Positions 11,805-24,223 of a DNA stretch of 64,000 nt are shown here, one piece after another. The notes below the pieces were generated by a model, which did not search any database, was not told the origin of the DNA, and saw nothing but the letters and a program-made list of their open reading frames with translations. Source of the DNA: Thinopyrum elongatum (lineage: Eukaryota > Streptophyta > Magnoliopsida > Poales > Poaceae); the NCBI GenBank assembly GCA_011799875.1, contig CM022301.1, forward strand, positions 90,043,667 to 90,107,666, given 5' to 3'. The first letter of the stretch is position 1, and the number at the start of each line of letters is the position of its first letter. The translations under genes were made by a program, and so were the position numbers.

Positions 11805-12310
11805 TCTTCAAGAGCATTACCTTTATTCTACATTTTGTTAAGAGTAAATATAGATGTGATAATATAGGAACAAATGGCAATTATTAAAGCTAAGATGCAG
11901 ACTATAAATGTAAGTACAACATACATGCAAAAGGCACTGACAAGAGCAATGCAGAGCTAAACTTCTTCAGTAGCATTGGTTTTATTCAATATTTTGGCAA
12001 TAGTAAATATAGATGTGATGTGTAGAAAATGGAGGTCAAGGGAATAAGCTGCAAAGTGTACATGAACAACTAGCTGACAATATAAGTACAGTAATGAAGT
12101 ACAACAGATACTTACAAGAAAAATGCAGAGCAAAACTTCTACATAAGCATTGGGTTTATTCTACATTAATGTAAGCATTAATATAGATCTGGTAATTTGG
12201 AGTGAACAGTGGATAAGCAAGCTATAATGCACAATGATGTCACATAATCCACCAGGTATGAATGTAAGTACAACGATAGGACAACATGTACTAACAAGAG
12301 CAAAGCAGCG
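11805..12310 (-). repeat. exon-intron module repeated about three times (165-170 bp)
   Basis: Three imperfect units share the minus-strand pattern TTTATTCTAC, AAATATAGATGTGAT and a block ending in GCTCTTGT with a GTAAGT, GTTAGT or GTCAGT donor. The exon part recurs with its splice site, which points to tandem duplication of an exon. One copy has a stop in the coding frame. Confidence 0.65.
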
Positions 12311-12502
12311 AGCAGCATAGTTGCGATATCCTAGGTTTTGCGGCACTGGTTCTATCGCCAATATAAGTGGGGTGCTATCTGATTTCTCCGTTACCACCAC
12401 CTTTTTCAAGGACTTTGCTTTACTCCCTCAGGTTCTGCAATCACCCTCTTCCTTTTGGATGTCTAAAACACAAGAACAACATTTGAATGGAAAAACATGG
12501 TA

Positions 12503-12616
12503 CTCCCTCCGTCCAAAAAAGCTTGTCCCAAGCTTGTGGATTGAATGAATGTATTTAGCACTAACTTGGTGCTAGATAAATCCATTTGAGGGACAAGCTT
12601 TTTCGGACGGAGGGAG
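12503..12616. mobile_element. Stowaway MITE
   Basis: Terminal inverted repeats CTCCCTCCGTCC and GGACGGAGGGAG, flanked on each side by the TA target (12,501-12,502; 12,617-12,618). The element is 114 bp and largely foldback, with AAGCTTGTCC near both ends. It is a non-autonomous Tc1/Mariner derivative. Confidence 0.93.
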
Positions 12617-14270
12617 TATGACGACAAACAGAATAGGTATTGATAATGGATGGGCATGGCATCTTCACATATATCATGAGTAAAATAAGCAGATGGCGGT
12701 GCAACGAAACAGAAGAAATGCAAGACACCTTATGCAAGATACGTGCAACCAATAAAACCATGCCAAGTTAGAACAAGCACCTTATTGGGTGAACAGGATA
12801 GGCCATATGTCTTTGACTCCTTGAGCTCAGAATAGTCATTAGGATCATATGCTGAATACGAATATGTAGGTCGGGAGCATGTGGGTTTCATTGCATCCAG
12901 AATAGACCTCAATCCCTTGATGCCAAGTTTGTTACCCATTGAACTGTTCCGCAATATTCTTCTGATGTGCGCATTCTTATATTCATTGTGATTACGTACA
13001 ATATCTGAGAAGCATGAAAACATAAATAGTAGTGAGATTATCTTTGTAATGAAGAGGATATTCTAATATAATAGAGGCTCCCTGTAAACCCTTGTGTGCT
13101 ATCAGTGGATTCTGATGAGAGAGCCCATGTGTGCTGTAATATGGTGCGTAGATAAATATAATCTGGCACAACTACACAAAAAAATAGGCTCCCTGTTGGG
13201 AGCTCCAGATGTAAGGATAGTTGGCAGATGATAGGTTCATAATATACTGTATAGAAAGTTAATTGCCAAACCATGATAACGAGAGCGCACAACCACTAGG
13301 CAGATCGTAGTGTAGATAAAAGGGGTACACCATAACAATCATAAATAAATCGGGAAAGCGAAACTGGCTGAAAAATACAGGGTTGTATTACCGCTACTAA
13401 TATAAAGCCTATCGATCACCTACAGGCCAACTCTATTCATCTGAAGGCGCACTGTTGTTACTATCAGTCTAGTCTATCAAAGACCGCACAACTCCCACCA
13501 TTTCCTGGATATTATGGCAGACCAACTCGAAGTACTGAAATCATGTAGCAGAAGCGGCCCAATAGAGCTGTCGACTGCAGATGTCCCTGCTCCCCTTCCT
13601 GACAAGGAACATACTGTACTTACTAAAGAAGAACAGAAGAGGAACATGTTAAAGAATAGAAGGGGAAGCATATTATTGAGATTCCGCTTCTTTCTCTATA
13701 ATGTTGGTTGCCCACCCATGATGAATCAGAGCGCCCAAATAAATGCCATTCCATGATGTCTCTCTATATGAGGCCACATGCATTTGGAAACTCAAGTGGG
13801 AGCATTAGCTGACCAATTAAATGTGTGTCTATTAACTAATGTCAGTATCATATCACATTCGTATTTGAAGAAGTAAGCTTTGGACGCATGATTCATGTAT
13901 TGTTTAGCTTCAAGAGTGGACTGCTGCCAGTATGACACAAAGCACCTACACAGATCATAGTGTAGATATAATGGTAAAACCCTAAGCATTACGAGTAAAA
14001 TCAGGAAAGTGGAACTTGCTAGAAAATATGTGTTAGTACTGCCGGAACGGCTAGAAAGGCTTCGGATACCAACTCTCTACAACTGAAGGCGCAGTACTGT
14101 TACTATCAGTCTAACTCTCAAAGGCGACACAACTCCTAGCATTTACTGGATATTACGGCAGACCAACACGAAGAGTTGAAAGCGTCCATGACAAGCGACC
14201 GAATAGACCTGTACACTACAAATGTCCCTGCTCCTCTTCACTAGAAGGAACATACTGTACTACTATTATA

Positions 14271-14428
14271 CTCCCTCTATTCCTAAATACAAGTCTTTGT
14301 AGAGATTCCACTATGGATCACATACGGATGTATATTGATACATTTTGGAGTGTAGATTCACTCATTTTGCTCCATATGTAGTCCATGGAGGAATCTCTAC
14401 AAAGACTTATATTTAGGAATGGAGGGAG
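14271..14428. mobile_element. Stowaway MITE, Thalos type
   Basis: Termini CTCCCTCTATTCCTAAATA and its near complement, with TA on both sides (14,269-14,270; 14,429-14,430). Internal AAGTCTTTGTAGAGATTCC and the matching complement make a long stem. The sequence resembles the Triticeae Thalos family. Confidence 0.9.
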
Positions 14429-15869
14429 TACTTATTAAAGAAGAACGGAAGAGGAACATGCTAAATAAGAGCAAGCAGATTTTGGATAATAAAATGTTTG
14501 TTGCCCACACATGATGAACCATAGCTCATAAAGAATGCAACTCCCTTCTGTCCCTTGATATGTGGCGCACGTACTTTTCGAAAGTAAAGTAGGAACATTA
14601 GCTGACCAATTAAACATTATCTATTTTGGTACAACATGTCAGCATCATATCAGATTCGTATTTGAGCAACTAAGTTTGTTATTATAAGTGGCATGTTGTT
14701 TAGCTTGATGGGTTGAGGAGCACTGCTTGCACGTCTCAAAGCACCTACGATGATGGTACTGAATATATGGGAATGTCTTCACGCAAGTCGCCTGACTTTC
14801 GTCATTTGGGTCAGTCGACCATTTCAGGCAGTTGGATGAAGATCCTATGTCTCCTAACCCTTCTTCTTCCTCGCCTCTTATTCTTCCCCTACGGACCACC
14901 ACACGGGCCGCCGGCCGAACCACCGGCCCCCGCCCTCCCCTGAACCGCCCACCACATCCGGTCTTCCGGCGGCCCCGGCCATCCGTCTAGCCAACCCCAC
15001 CCCACCCGCCCACCAGCGTCGAGTTTTGCCTCCGGTGAGGCCCCACCATAGCCCGACGACCGCCCCCCACAACCACTATCCCCACCCGAAACCCTAAGAC
15101 AGATAATGGGGCAGCCCTCCAGCGAGCCCCTTCCTTCTCTCCGGCGAACTCGGGCGAACTCCCAAAAATGGACTGACCCCAAATTGAAATTCAGTCGACT
15201 GTCATTTAAGCTAATGTGGAATATAAAAGAGGCAAACCATAAGCATTGCGAGTATAGTGGTGAGCGTGCCATGGCGGATCTGAAGGTGCAAACCGGAGAA
15301 AGGCAACTTCGCAACCAATGTTTGGTTTCAACTAACAAGTAAGATTCTAAGTGATGGACAAGAAATCACAGTAAAGCAGTGGCGATCTATTTTCTTGCTG
15401 AGATAAGTAACTTGAGTAGATACGAAAGAGTACCGCCTCTGGTGTGGTGCCGTGTAAGCATCTGCTGAGACGTTGAGGGTGCTGCGGTAGCGATGGTTGT
15501 CAGCAGTGTGGAAGCAGATCTAGGAGGGCAGACGGTGGCGGCGAGGGAAATATCCCGGCGCGATGAACGAGACAATCGTACGAGCGGCCTTGGCAAGGTG
15601 GACGACGGCGCGGATGAAGCGAGAGTACGCGATGCAAGGATCCTGGTCCGAAGCCGTGGATGAGAGAGGTCGATCTCTTGTAATGGACAACGGCGCCGGG
15701 GTACCAGCTCCGGCATGGTGGAGGAGGACGGCAGTGGATGGAGTGGCGGACGGAGGAAACTGGGGTGGAGAGGGTGTTTTGGCGCCCACGAAGTACGAAT
15801 GGGGAAATGGAGGGAGAGAGGTAGGGGGGAACCATGTCTTCAGGACGCGCTTGTCTCAAATGTGAGGAA

Positions 15870-17015
15870 ATTTACAAACTTAGCCCCCGTTTATATTTTC
15901 CTACATCACAGCAATATTGGTCGGTTGGGGATAGGACGGTAATGTCACATACATCGAATATTTGCCGACGGATATTTCGGCCGAGGAGAGTTAGTTTTGG
16001 CGCCCACCCTGTATGAATCCGGGGAGGTGAGAGGCGATTTCTGCCGAGGAGAAACTGTGTTTTGGCGCCCGCCATGTATGAATCCGGGTGAGAGGCGGTT
16101 ATGTCACGTTTGACTGAAATTACAAGCCTGCCGCTATCGAAACCTATAGAAATCAAGCTGGCTAGTTTTGCGTGTCAGGGTTATGCAGTAATTTCCATCT
16201 CCCCGATTTTACGCCGCTTCGTTCAAATTTTTGGAGAAAAAGATTGCACGTTTACCGTGCCAACTCAATTTGAATCCATTTTGTATTCTTTTTTTTCGTG
16301 TAGGATCCATTTTGTATTCCAATACAAATCTATTTACATCATTTTTTATATATACTTTCAAAAGCACAACACCCTTTATACATAAATATGGTTTAAAAAT
16401 GGCATGATCTCAGATTCATAAGGCTGAATCCATCTTAATTTGACTTTTCAAATATGTGAAACCACTTTATGTTGAAATCCAATGTATGCATTCCTCACTA
16501 ACTGTCTCCAATTAATGTGTGTTTCATGCGGGTTTTATTTTACTTCTCAAACACGTATAATGTGTTTGACACACGCAACATATATATAGTGTAATCCCGT
16601 TTAGACATTAATTGCATATAAACCATGCATTGTCTCTAATTAAAAAATATATGGATCACTAATATTGATAAAACTAAATATCATTACACGTGTCCCCAAA
16701 TTCAAATGAATATGCATGTTTGATAGACCAATTTTCGTTATGATATTTATCGATGTCCTGATCTCTAGTTTAAATATTTGAATCCCCTTTAATCCAAATA
16801 TTTGTCTCATATAGCTATCACTCATGCTTATATATATCTCTAGACCTATACACCTTCACCGTCCACGGGTATCTCTCGTGCTACTTGTATGTCGACAACA
16901 GTCTTTTATCTTCGTAACACACTGACGGTACTCTCTCCCTCAACCTTCACTCTATCTCTCTCGAAGTATATCTCACTCACTACTATGTGTCTCTAATTAA
17001 ATATGATTCTCCCTG
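15870..17015. other. intergenic part of E, no gene seen
   Basis: Bases 15,990-16,095 contain a short direct repeat of about 66 bp (TTTTGGCGCCC then TGTATGAATCCGGG), with a partial third copy at 15,776. From 16,250 the sequence is AT-rich and unstructured. No coding potential is evident. Confidence 0.5.
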
Positions 17016-17017
17016 TG

Positions 17018-17830
17018 AAATCTCTTTCTCTCAAACAAACACAAACTTTGTCTCCCGGGGTCTCATTTCTCTCTACTATTTCCCATGTATGACGCTTACA
17101 CACACCCTCACACACATAAACGTCTCACGCTCCCTATGTCTCAGTAGCCACGACTCTCCCTCTTAAATATCTCTCTCTCACACACAAACACAAACTCCGT
17201 CTAGCAGGGTCTCATATCTCTCAACCATTCCCTTTGTATGTCGCTCAGACACCCTCTCTCCCTAGGGATATCTCACGTTCCCTGATATGTCTCTCTAGCT
17301 ATGACTCTCCTTGTGAAATATCTTTCTCTCTCGCAAACACAAAACTCCGTCTCTTGGGATCTCATTTCTCTCTGATATTCGTTTGTATGTCACTCACATG
17401 CACCCTCTCTCTATCTCTCTCCCACCCACACACATAACTCAGCCTTCTGATCCACTTGACTATTATCTCTAACACACACACTAGCCGATCTCCTTCTAAC
17501 TAGCATCTCTATCTTTCTATTTCTCTGTTTCTCCACCAACCTTCTTTCTCGCCCGCACTCTTGCTTCCTATCATGCACACTATATCTGTTTCTCTCTACA
17601 TGCATTCATGCACCCTCTTTTTATCTTTCTCTCTCACACACATAACTCACCCCTCTGAACCACTCGACTGTTAACTCTAACACAAAAACTAGCCGATGTC
17701 CCTCTAGCTATCATCTCTATCCATCTTTCTATTTGTTTCTCTGTCAAGCTTTCTTTCTCGCACGCACTCTTGCTTCCTATCACGCACACTATATGTGTTT
17801 CTCTATACATGCATCTATAGGTCAATCTCT
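17018..17830 (+). repeat. pyrimidine-rich tandem repeats (about 150-bp and 208-bp units)
   Basis: Three units of about 148-151 bp begin near 17,017, 17,165 and 17,316 (AAATATCTCTCTCTC, then ACAAACACAAACTCCGTCT and GTCTCATTTCTCTC). Two units of 208 bp follow, with CACATAACTC at 17,431 and 17,639 and CTCTTGCTTCCTATCA in each. CT- and CA-rich text continues to about 18,560. Open frames here are repeat artefacts. Confidence 0.8.
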
Positions 17831-18043
17831 TTTGCACACACGTTGTGTCTCGCTCTCTCTCCTCGCCATAGATGCATGCTCCAGCCCACGCCGCTCTCTC
17901 TTAAAGAAAAAAACACAAATGCTCAATCATCGGGCCTTCTTCCCTCCACTCTCACATGCATGCATACTGTCATACTCATACCGATCCATCTCCCCCATCC
18001 CGTTGATCTCATGACTTATGTCTCCTTTCTGTTATCTTGATCA

Positions 18044-18071
18044 TGCGCGCGCGCGCACACACACACACACA
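18044..18071. repeat. (GC)n(AC)n microsatellite
   Basis: A GC dinucleotide run passes directly into an AC dinucleotide run; such alternating purine-pyrimidine DNA can adopt Z-form. Confidence 0.9.
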
Positions 18072-19060
18072 TCCCACGTATGTATACCTCTCACACATGC
18101 ATGTTCAAAGGTCTCATATGTCTCCATGCGTAGTTAATTACCCTCAACCCTCACCCCACATCGAATCTTTCTCTTCTTGTGTGCACATGAATTCCGTCTG
18201 GATGGGTCTCTTCTCTAAAACACACACTCACACTTAACTATCTCCTTATAGCTACCCCCTCTCCCACTCCTTCCCTCTATCCCAGAAACTAATAGGACTA
18301 TCCCTTCATTTAATTCCCTCCTAAATGCACCATCAATAGTAGTCTTCCTCGGTGTCTCTCGAACAAACACGTTATCTCGATGTCCACTCCTCTCATGCGC
18401 ACACTCCTTCTCTTCCCTCTTTACGAGCCTCTTCTCTCTCGTACCCCCCCCCCTCGTTGGAGGCCTCTGCCATACACATCACCTCTCTACGATGAATCCA
18501 CACACACTTAATTACTTTCCCTACCAAACACTCTGTTTCACACACACACTATAAGACTCCATTTCACACACACACATACTCTAGGTGGAGCATTTGTTCC
18601 TACCATCATTCGTCCAACCTTACCCATATGATAATCAATCACCTTAATTTACTTATATAACATGGACAAATTCCACTTTATTTTAGTAGTTAGCAAACTT
18701 CTCATAATTATATACTAACACAAATCACGAGCAGCAAGTGACATTTTTTTACACAACCACATTAATATGGCCACGTAAACGGTATAAATCACAAGCTAAA
18801 TTGTAGTAACCATTATACTTATATCCCGATGCAAAAGGTGGAGTACATGTCCGAAGAGTAGAGGCGTGCACACACACTCTGTCTCTCAGAATCTCACACA
18901 CATACCAGTTACGTGACGCCCCCTAAACAGACCCATATGTGTACAATTTGTGCACGCGCGGGTACATGTGATGGAGCGCATTTATTTAAGCCGGACAGCA
19001 AACCCAAACAGTAGCCGCATTCATTCCCCTCCCGCCGCCTCTTCTCCGGTCGCTGTCGCC
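18072..19060. other. CT/CA-rich to AT-rich spacer, no gene seen
   Basis: Low-complexity pyrimidine-rich text to about 18,560, then AT-rich sequence without a recognisable element. The last 100 bases become GC-rich and may be the leader of the following gene remnant. Confidence 0.4.
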
Positions 19061-19068
19061 CGATAGCC

Positions 19069-19525
19069 ATGGCCCGGCCGAAGGTAACAACATACGCCAT
19101 GCCCTCGCCGGAGCGGTGCTTTGATCTACTTCCGGAGATCTGGAGGCGGCGCGAAGCCCGAATCGCAGCCGCCCAGCCTCCGGAATCCGTACTAGCTGGA
19201 GCCGGAGGAGGAGAACGACGACGAGGGCGACGCGGAGCCAGAACAGGAGGACGACGACGCGGGCGAAGCGGAGATGGAGGAGGACGACGACGACACGGGC
19301 GAGGCAGAGCCAAAAGAGGAGGACGTCGACGTGGGGGCGGCAGAACAGCAGGCCATCCTCGAGTCAATCCAATCGGAGGCCGAGGTGGAGGCCAACCACC
19401 ACTTCCACCGCCAGCGGTAGTGGGGGATCAATGAGATGTTCACCAAACTGGAGGAGGAGCAGGAGGAGCTGGAGTTGCAGCATGCGACCGCCTACCCATC
19501 TCCGACGACGAGTAGTGTGGTCTAG
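19069..19525 (+). pseudogene. acidic-protein gene remnant
   Basis: After a GC-rich leader, ATG at 19,069 opens MARPKVTTYAMPSPERCFDL. Downstream, the frame with credible composition is a different one: from about 19,192 it gives LEPEEENDDEGDAEPEQEDD and runs, acidic and glutamine-rich, to a TAG at 19,419 and then TKLEEEQEELELQ to a TAG near 19,525. The two parts are out of frame with each other and the acidic part has an internal stop. It looks like a decayed gene for a small acidic, coiled-coil-prone protein. I cannot assign a family. A similar 3' sequence (TAGGTTTTAGT...AATGTAATGAA) recurs near 26,090 and 22,115. Confidence 0.45.
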
Positions 19526-19529
19526 CTTA

Positions 19530-20320
19530 GGTTATGTAGAACTAGTTCTACTATTGCATGGTATGTATGGATTTGAGATATCTAGTTCTACTCCTCAATG
19601 TAAACTACTTTTAAGATGAATGAATGAAAGCTTGGCGAGCGCCTTTTGTTTATAGGGCTCCTCTAAAAAAATAGATTTCCATTATACTTAGACTTAAAGG
19701 GCTTTGAATCTTATCCTACATTTATTTCATAGAGATAAGAGAAACGAAATTTTAGTGGTCATGCATGCATCATTAGGGTTGATCGGTCGCTTCCCGCGGA
19801 CATGCCCGGGTGGTGGAAGAGGAAGGAGAAGGGAAGCGGGCTGTCAAGTACTAGTATGGCAGTTGCAGCACGAGCTCCAAGGAACGTTCGTGCCAAACAA
19901 TGCATAGTACACCAGCGGAGTGACATGGCTAGAACATGCAGGCTGTAGTTCGACAGCCTACCGCTCCGCCTCGCACGATGTTTGGTCATGCAAGATTTGC
20001 ATGCACGCTTGTCACGCACGTAGTTGTTGAAGTCATGCTCGAAAAAGGGCGACGAGGTCTACTAGTTTGCATTGGTCCAAGCGCCCGTAAAACAAACTAA
20101 TCCCAGTCGCTGTAAATGTCGTGCGTGCTTTAATTCCGGGCAAGTGGATGGACGCGAACGTGCCGTACAATGAACCGCCCGCCAGCTCCCTAATCTCATA
20201 TTTAAACTGCACTAGTGCGCGCCCACAGAACATCCTTTCTGAAGGGACGAAGCCTTGTAGTTACCATCTCCTCTCGTGTAAACCGGCTCCGCAAGGGACA
20301 AGGCACTTTGTCGCCATTGC
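19530..20320. other. spacer upstream of the F-box-type gene
   Basis: No complete gene is evident. Bases 20,100-20,320 are moderately GC-rich and precede the ATG at 20,322, so they may hold that gene's promoter and leader; a weak TTTAAA lies at about 20,201. Confidence 0.35.
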
Positions 20321-21312
20321 CATGGATTCGCAAGGCGGTGGTGCTTCTCGTCCTCGTCGAGGTTGGGAGACCTTGGATGTCGATCCTTTGGGAGAAATCA
20401 TAAGTTGCTCCGACTTCCTCACATCCGCAAGACTTAGCGGTACTTGCACCAAATATTTTAAGAGGGTGCGTAAATATGCGTGGGAGAAGGCCATGCTAGT
20501 TGGTCTGCCATGCGTCCTCGAGGATGAGGATGTTTCCTTGGGGGTCTCTCCAGTGCGGCGTGGCCGTAGTTGCAAGTTGACGCCCCTTGAGATGCCGACA
20601 TTGAGGGGCACTCAGATTTTGTCCGATGAGCAGGTAAGTGATGAGTTTGATCACGTAGTAAATGCATTCTAAAGACTACTTCCGTGTCCATTTCCTAATT
20701 CCCCCGCTGCCCACTGTTTCACAGGATAGGCTTGGTGCCAGTGGAGATTGGCTTGCATATGTATGGGAGGGTACCAACATCAATTTGCACAACATCTACA
20801 ATGGTGACACCATTCCCGTAGAACCTTTGTCCAACATGGGATCAGCCATCCAATGGGCCATCGCCTGAATTGGTACGATGGAACCACAGTGAGATTGAAG
20901 AAGATAGCAATCTCGGAAGCCCCGATAAGGTCATCCGCCAACCAAAATTACACTCTCATCGCGGTGTTCGACATCGCGATTGCTTTCACGAACCCTGCAC
21001 ATGGCGGTCAAAGGTGGACCAAGCAGTCTGCGGTCGATTTGTTGCCGTACGAGTACGAAGACGCTGTGCTCCTTTCTAACCGCATCTTCGCCGTGACAAA
21101 CCAGGGGACTTGTTTCGTATGGGACACATCCTACGGTATACTCCCTCTCTTCCAGTTTATTTGTTTTCAATTTTTCTGTTTTATAAGTTTCAAATTCAAA
21201 TTTAGAGCTCCCCATCACATGTTGACATTACAATGTGCATTAAATTGTTGCGTGCATGTAGTAGTTTTTTATTGGTCATATATATTGGTCACGCATGCAT
21301 GCATTGCAAGTA

Positions 21313-21526
21313 CTCCCTCCGTCTCAGTTTACAAGGCATGCACATCGTTCTAGGTTGGGAATTTAACTAGCTATATATGTATTATATGTGATGAAAAATA
21401 TATGTTTAGAAACTACATCCGCTTAAGAATCCAATGATATACTTTTGGTGACATATAACTCATATTAGTTAGTCAATTGGATGACCTAGAACTACGCGCA
21501 TGCCCTCTAAACCAAGACGGAGGGAG
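21313..21526. mobile_element. Stowaway-like MITE in intron 2 of the F-box-type gene
   Basis: CTCCCTCCGTCTCAGTTTA and the complementary end ACCAAGACGGAGGGAG, flanked by TA at 21,311-21,312 and 21,527-21,528. The element is 214 bp and AT-rich. Confidence 0.9.
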
Positions 21527-21549
21527 TAACGTTTTAACCACAATTTTTT

Positions 21550-22200
21550 AGGAAACTGAGTGCAATAATTGAGTAGTTTTGCAAACTACCAGTACTACAC
21601 ACGAAACGGTACAAAATCAATACCACCACCATGCCCGCGTCTGATCGCCCTGGCCGACCCCAACCCCATCCGTTGCCGGCGCCCGCTTCTCGCGTGAAAC
21701 GGTCAGCGCCGCCCCAGAGCATCAGTGTCGCATTAATGCCTGGCCAGAGCGGAGGCGACCTCTCACTGGCGCCGGCTTTGAAGCAGCATGATGGCTGAGA
21801 GAGCGTCGCTTCCCGGTGCACGTGACTGCTCCGCGTCGAGGCTGGCCATAGCGGGGAGTACATACACTTGGGAATAGCATACATGGTGATGTGGGAGAGA
21901 ATTAAAGAAGAGACAAAGGGTCATGCATGGCAATAAATATGACCATCTATGATACTACTCTATGATACTATGCACTATAAAAGTAGTATATCGTACACTA
22001 GTATCATGCACTAGTATATTGTATTATATGATACTCCCCACTATGAGTAGCCTCAAAGGACACCACGGCCAGCCAGCGTCCGTGCGCCGCCCACATTACA
22101 GTTGCAACTTGTTTAGAGTAGGTTTTACTCCGGTTTGTGAAAAATGTAATGTATCTCGTCCGGTTTATATGAAAAGTTTTCAAAATGTAATGATTTTTGT
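21550..22200 (+). repeat. block duplicated at 25,160-26,200
   Basis: Bases 21,570-21,850 (CCACCATGCCCGCGTCTGA, GGTCAGCGCCGCC) match 25,160-25,410, and 22,085-22,200 (TAGGTTTTACTCCGGTTTGT, AATGTAATG) match 26,085-26,200. Between them, 21,940-22,035 resembles a separate small AT-rich foldback (ATACTACTCTATGATACT). The block lies in an intron and looks like a promoter plus 3' end of another gene. Confidence 0.65.
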
Positions 22201-23559
22201 CTGGTTTCTATGAATTCCGCCTTGTTTGCACAATTATGCAGGGCAAAGTCATCCCCTGATCAAAATCAGATCGCCAATCGTGGATGTGCATGGGCCATTT
22301 GGTCTAACTTGGAACCTTGTAGCTGACAACACCCAGTTGGGACGTACTATCTTAGTAGTCGTTACCCATGGTACCATTAAAGGGCAAGAAGGTGCCACGA
22401 TCTATCATGATCGGACCCTGATCATGTATCCAGGTAAACCCTTCTCTCAGATCTAAGAGTAGTAGAGCCAGGAGCTATCGTATATCTTATTGCCATGTCA
22501 TCTTATAACATTTCAGTACATGTCTCTTTATACTCCAGGAGCAGGAGTAGTTCTTTCCTTATTTTTTTATTGATTGGGATAGTCATCTACGCAACTTTAT
22601 AATGTCAGTTGTATATAAACTATAAAGGACTTAACAATTTCAATTCCGTGTAGTACTAGCTAGGTAGCCATAATCCCATCAAACAAAACTACTCATCCTT
22701 TAATTAATGTACACAGCCCAGGTAACACTCTCAAATTGTTTGTCGTCGCGCGTGCCGCAGCTGGTCTATACATTGCTTCCCTTCCCCCCTCATAGAAATA
22801 AGCAATATCAAGTATTTTATTTTAATCCGTATCCTCTGCTTATGTCACCTTATTATACTGCATGGACCATAACCATGCACGTCACCATGTATCCAGGTTT
22901 GTGATGCCAGGTGTACCAGATGGACGGCGGCGTGTTCGACCCCCGTGATGCTACTTGGGTGCGGATGAACACACTTGAAGAGTACTCGATTTTCATTGGG
23001 GACAACTACCCCATAGTGCAAACGATGCCACCTTCCGTGCACGACGCCGACGCCCTACCGTTCATGAAGAATGGGTGCGTTTTCATTGCACACCGACGGA
23101 TTCATATCTTGAACGCCCCTATCCCTGATCTATGCCGCTTCAGTTTGGATGAGTCTCCATCATGGGGAGCCACACTAAGAAGCTGCGATGATATGGACTC
23201 CCGTTGCCCACTGTTATGGATCGTGCCATCTATGAAGAACACGTGGGACTGGAACTTCGAGATGGACATGTACGCAGGGATGTATGAACCTGAGTAATGT
23301 AGCGCAGTAAGTGAAGTAGAAAGGCACAAATAGTATGAACCTGCGTGGCAATGCACGGTGATATTATGATGTACGTGGCAATGCACATATTAGGTTTTAT
23401 ATTTGTTTACGTGTATGGTCCGAGACCTTCCAACTTGACGCGTCTGTCTCTCCGGATCGCACTTTGTATCGTTATATACTACTACTACTAGTAGTACTAC
23501 GTGTGGTCTCCGACCTAGAAGTGGAAGAAGTGGAGACGCTCTACCACGCTGTTCATGTC

Positions 23560-23960
23560 CCACTCCTTTCGTTGACGTGTGGGACATCCAGAACATGCCG
23601 TGTTTCGCACTCCTTCATCGTAAGAGTTGAAACGCTAGCTTTCATCAAAAATAAAAAATAAATATAAATCAGCAGTGATACTATACCGCGCGGTTTCCTT
23701 GCTCCTCAATATCGAAAAGAATACTTTTGTTCGCCGACATGTGGGACGTCGACCATCCTGGTCCACTTGCCATGCACGAAGAACTCCAGTGGAGAGTCAC
23801 CCCAGTCGTTGCGCCGCAATAATAATGACTAATGAGCCGTCAAATCACAGGCCCAACCTTTCCCACTGTAAAGTTGCTCGGATGAAGGAACCATCATGAC
23901 TTCGTAGAATTTCGCTTCTTGAAGAAAACTACTCTACCAGCAATACTGCTAGCTACAGTA
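23560..23960 (+). repeat. block duplicated around element C (26,740-26,857 plus 32,378-32,600)
   Basis: TTCGCCGACATGTGGGACGT (about 23,729), CCACTTGCCATGCACGAAG and GACTAATGAGCCGTCAAATC recur in the same order across the insertion site of element C. The second copy therefore records the empty site before C inserted. The stretch 23,960-24,220 shows nothing further. Confidence 0.85.
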
Positions 23961-24223
23961 TTACTATACACCAGAGGATGCCTCCTTTGGTTCATAGGAT
24001 AGAAATTTTATAGGAATAGGAAAATCATAGGAAGTGAGATGACATGCATCTCAATTCCTATAGAGAAAGAGATGCCATTTGATGCATAGGATAGGACTTT
24101 TCCATTGAATCTTGGCTAATGTACTGGTAATTTGCTCTAAAAACTACAGTAGTAACTAGTACTGGTAGATGCTCATAATTAATTAAACAAACGTACGGGC
24201 AACACAGACACACACACTAACTA

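Larger units (their letters stand above)
10695..15716 (-). pseudogene. minus-strand multi-exon gene of unknown function carried by E
   Basis: I do not recognise the product. The first exon probably starts at 15,716 (MPELVPRRRCPLQEIDLSHP), after a GC-rich leader. Further exon candidates lie at about 13,000-12,785 (serine- and tyrosine-rich, ending before a GTGCTT donor), 12,409-12,310, and 11,805-11,720. The last exon, 11,060-10,695, has a clean CTTTCAG acceptor and ends at a TAG. Its tail, LQSEIQADRHASTQIRLELQ onward, is polar with heptad-like leucines and could form a coiled coil. Exon-like blocks with 5' splice sites are repeated between 11,805 and 12,310, one copy with a stop. The 3' untranslated region continues past the solo LTR to about 8800. 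It could be an accessory CACTA gene or a captured host gene; repeated exons and stops suggest it is not functional. Confidence 0.5.
20322..23297 (+). pseudogene. F-box/DUF295 (KIB-type) protein gene, four exons, frameshifted
   Basis: Exon 1 (20,322-20,633) starts MDSQGGGASRPRRGWETLD and contains an F-box-like helix set (DPLGEIISCSDFLTSARLSG). It ends at a consensus GTAAGTG donor. Exon 2 (20,725-21,135; CACAG acceptor) has GDWLAYVWEGTNINLHNIYN and, later, IFAVTNQGTCFVWDTSYG, typical of the DUF295 beta-propeller repeat. Exon 3 (22,242-22,433) joins in phase. Exon 4 (22,911-23,297) gives VYQMDGGVFDPRDATWVRMN and ends at TAA. Grass F-box/DUF295 proteins are presumed substrate adaptors of SCF ubiquitin ligases. 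Exon 2 has a one-base frameshift near 20,855-20,866 that creates a TGA, and the exon 3-exon 4 phase does not match, so this copy is probably dead. Intron 2 carries a MITE and a block shared with 25,160-26,200. Confidence 0.75.

Noticed and set aside
14889..15338. 149-codon minus frame, glycine-rich
   Set aside because: GC-rich region without splice support or domain; possibly part of an intron of the minus-strand gene.
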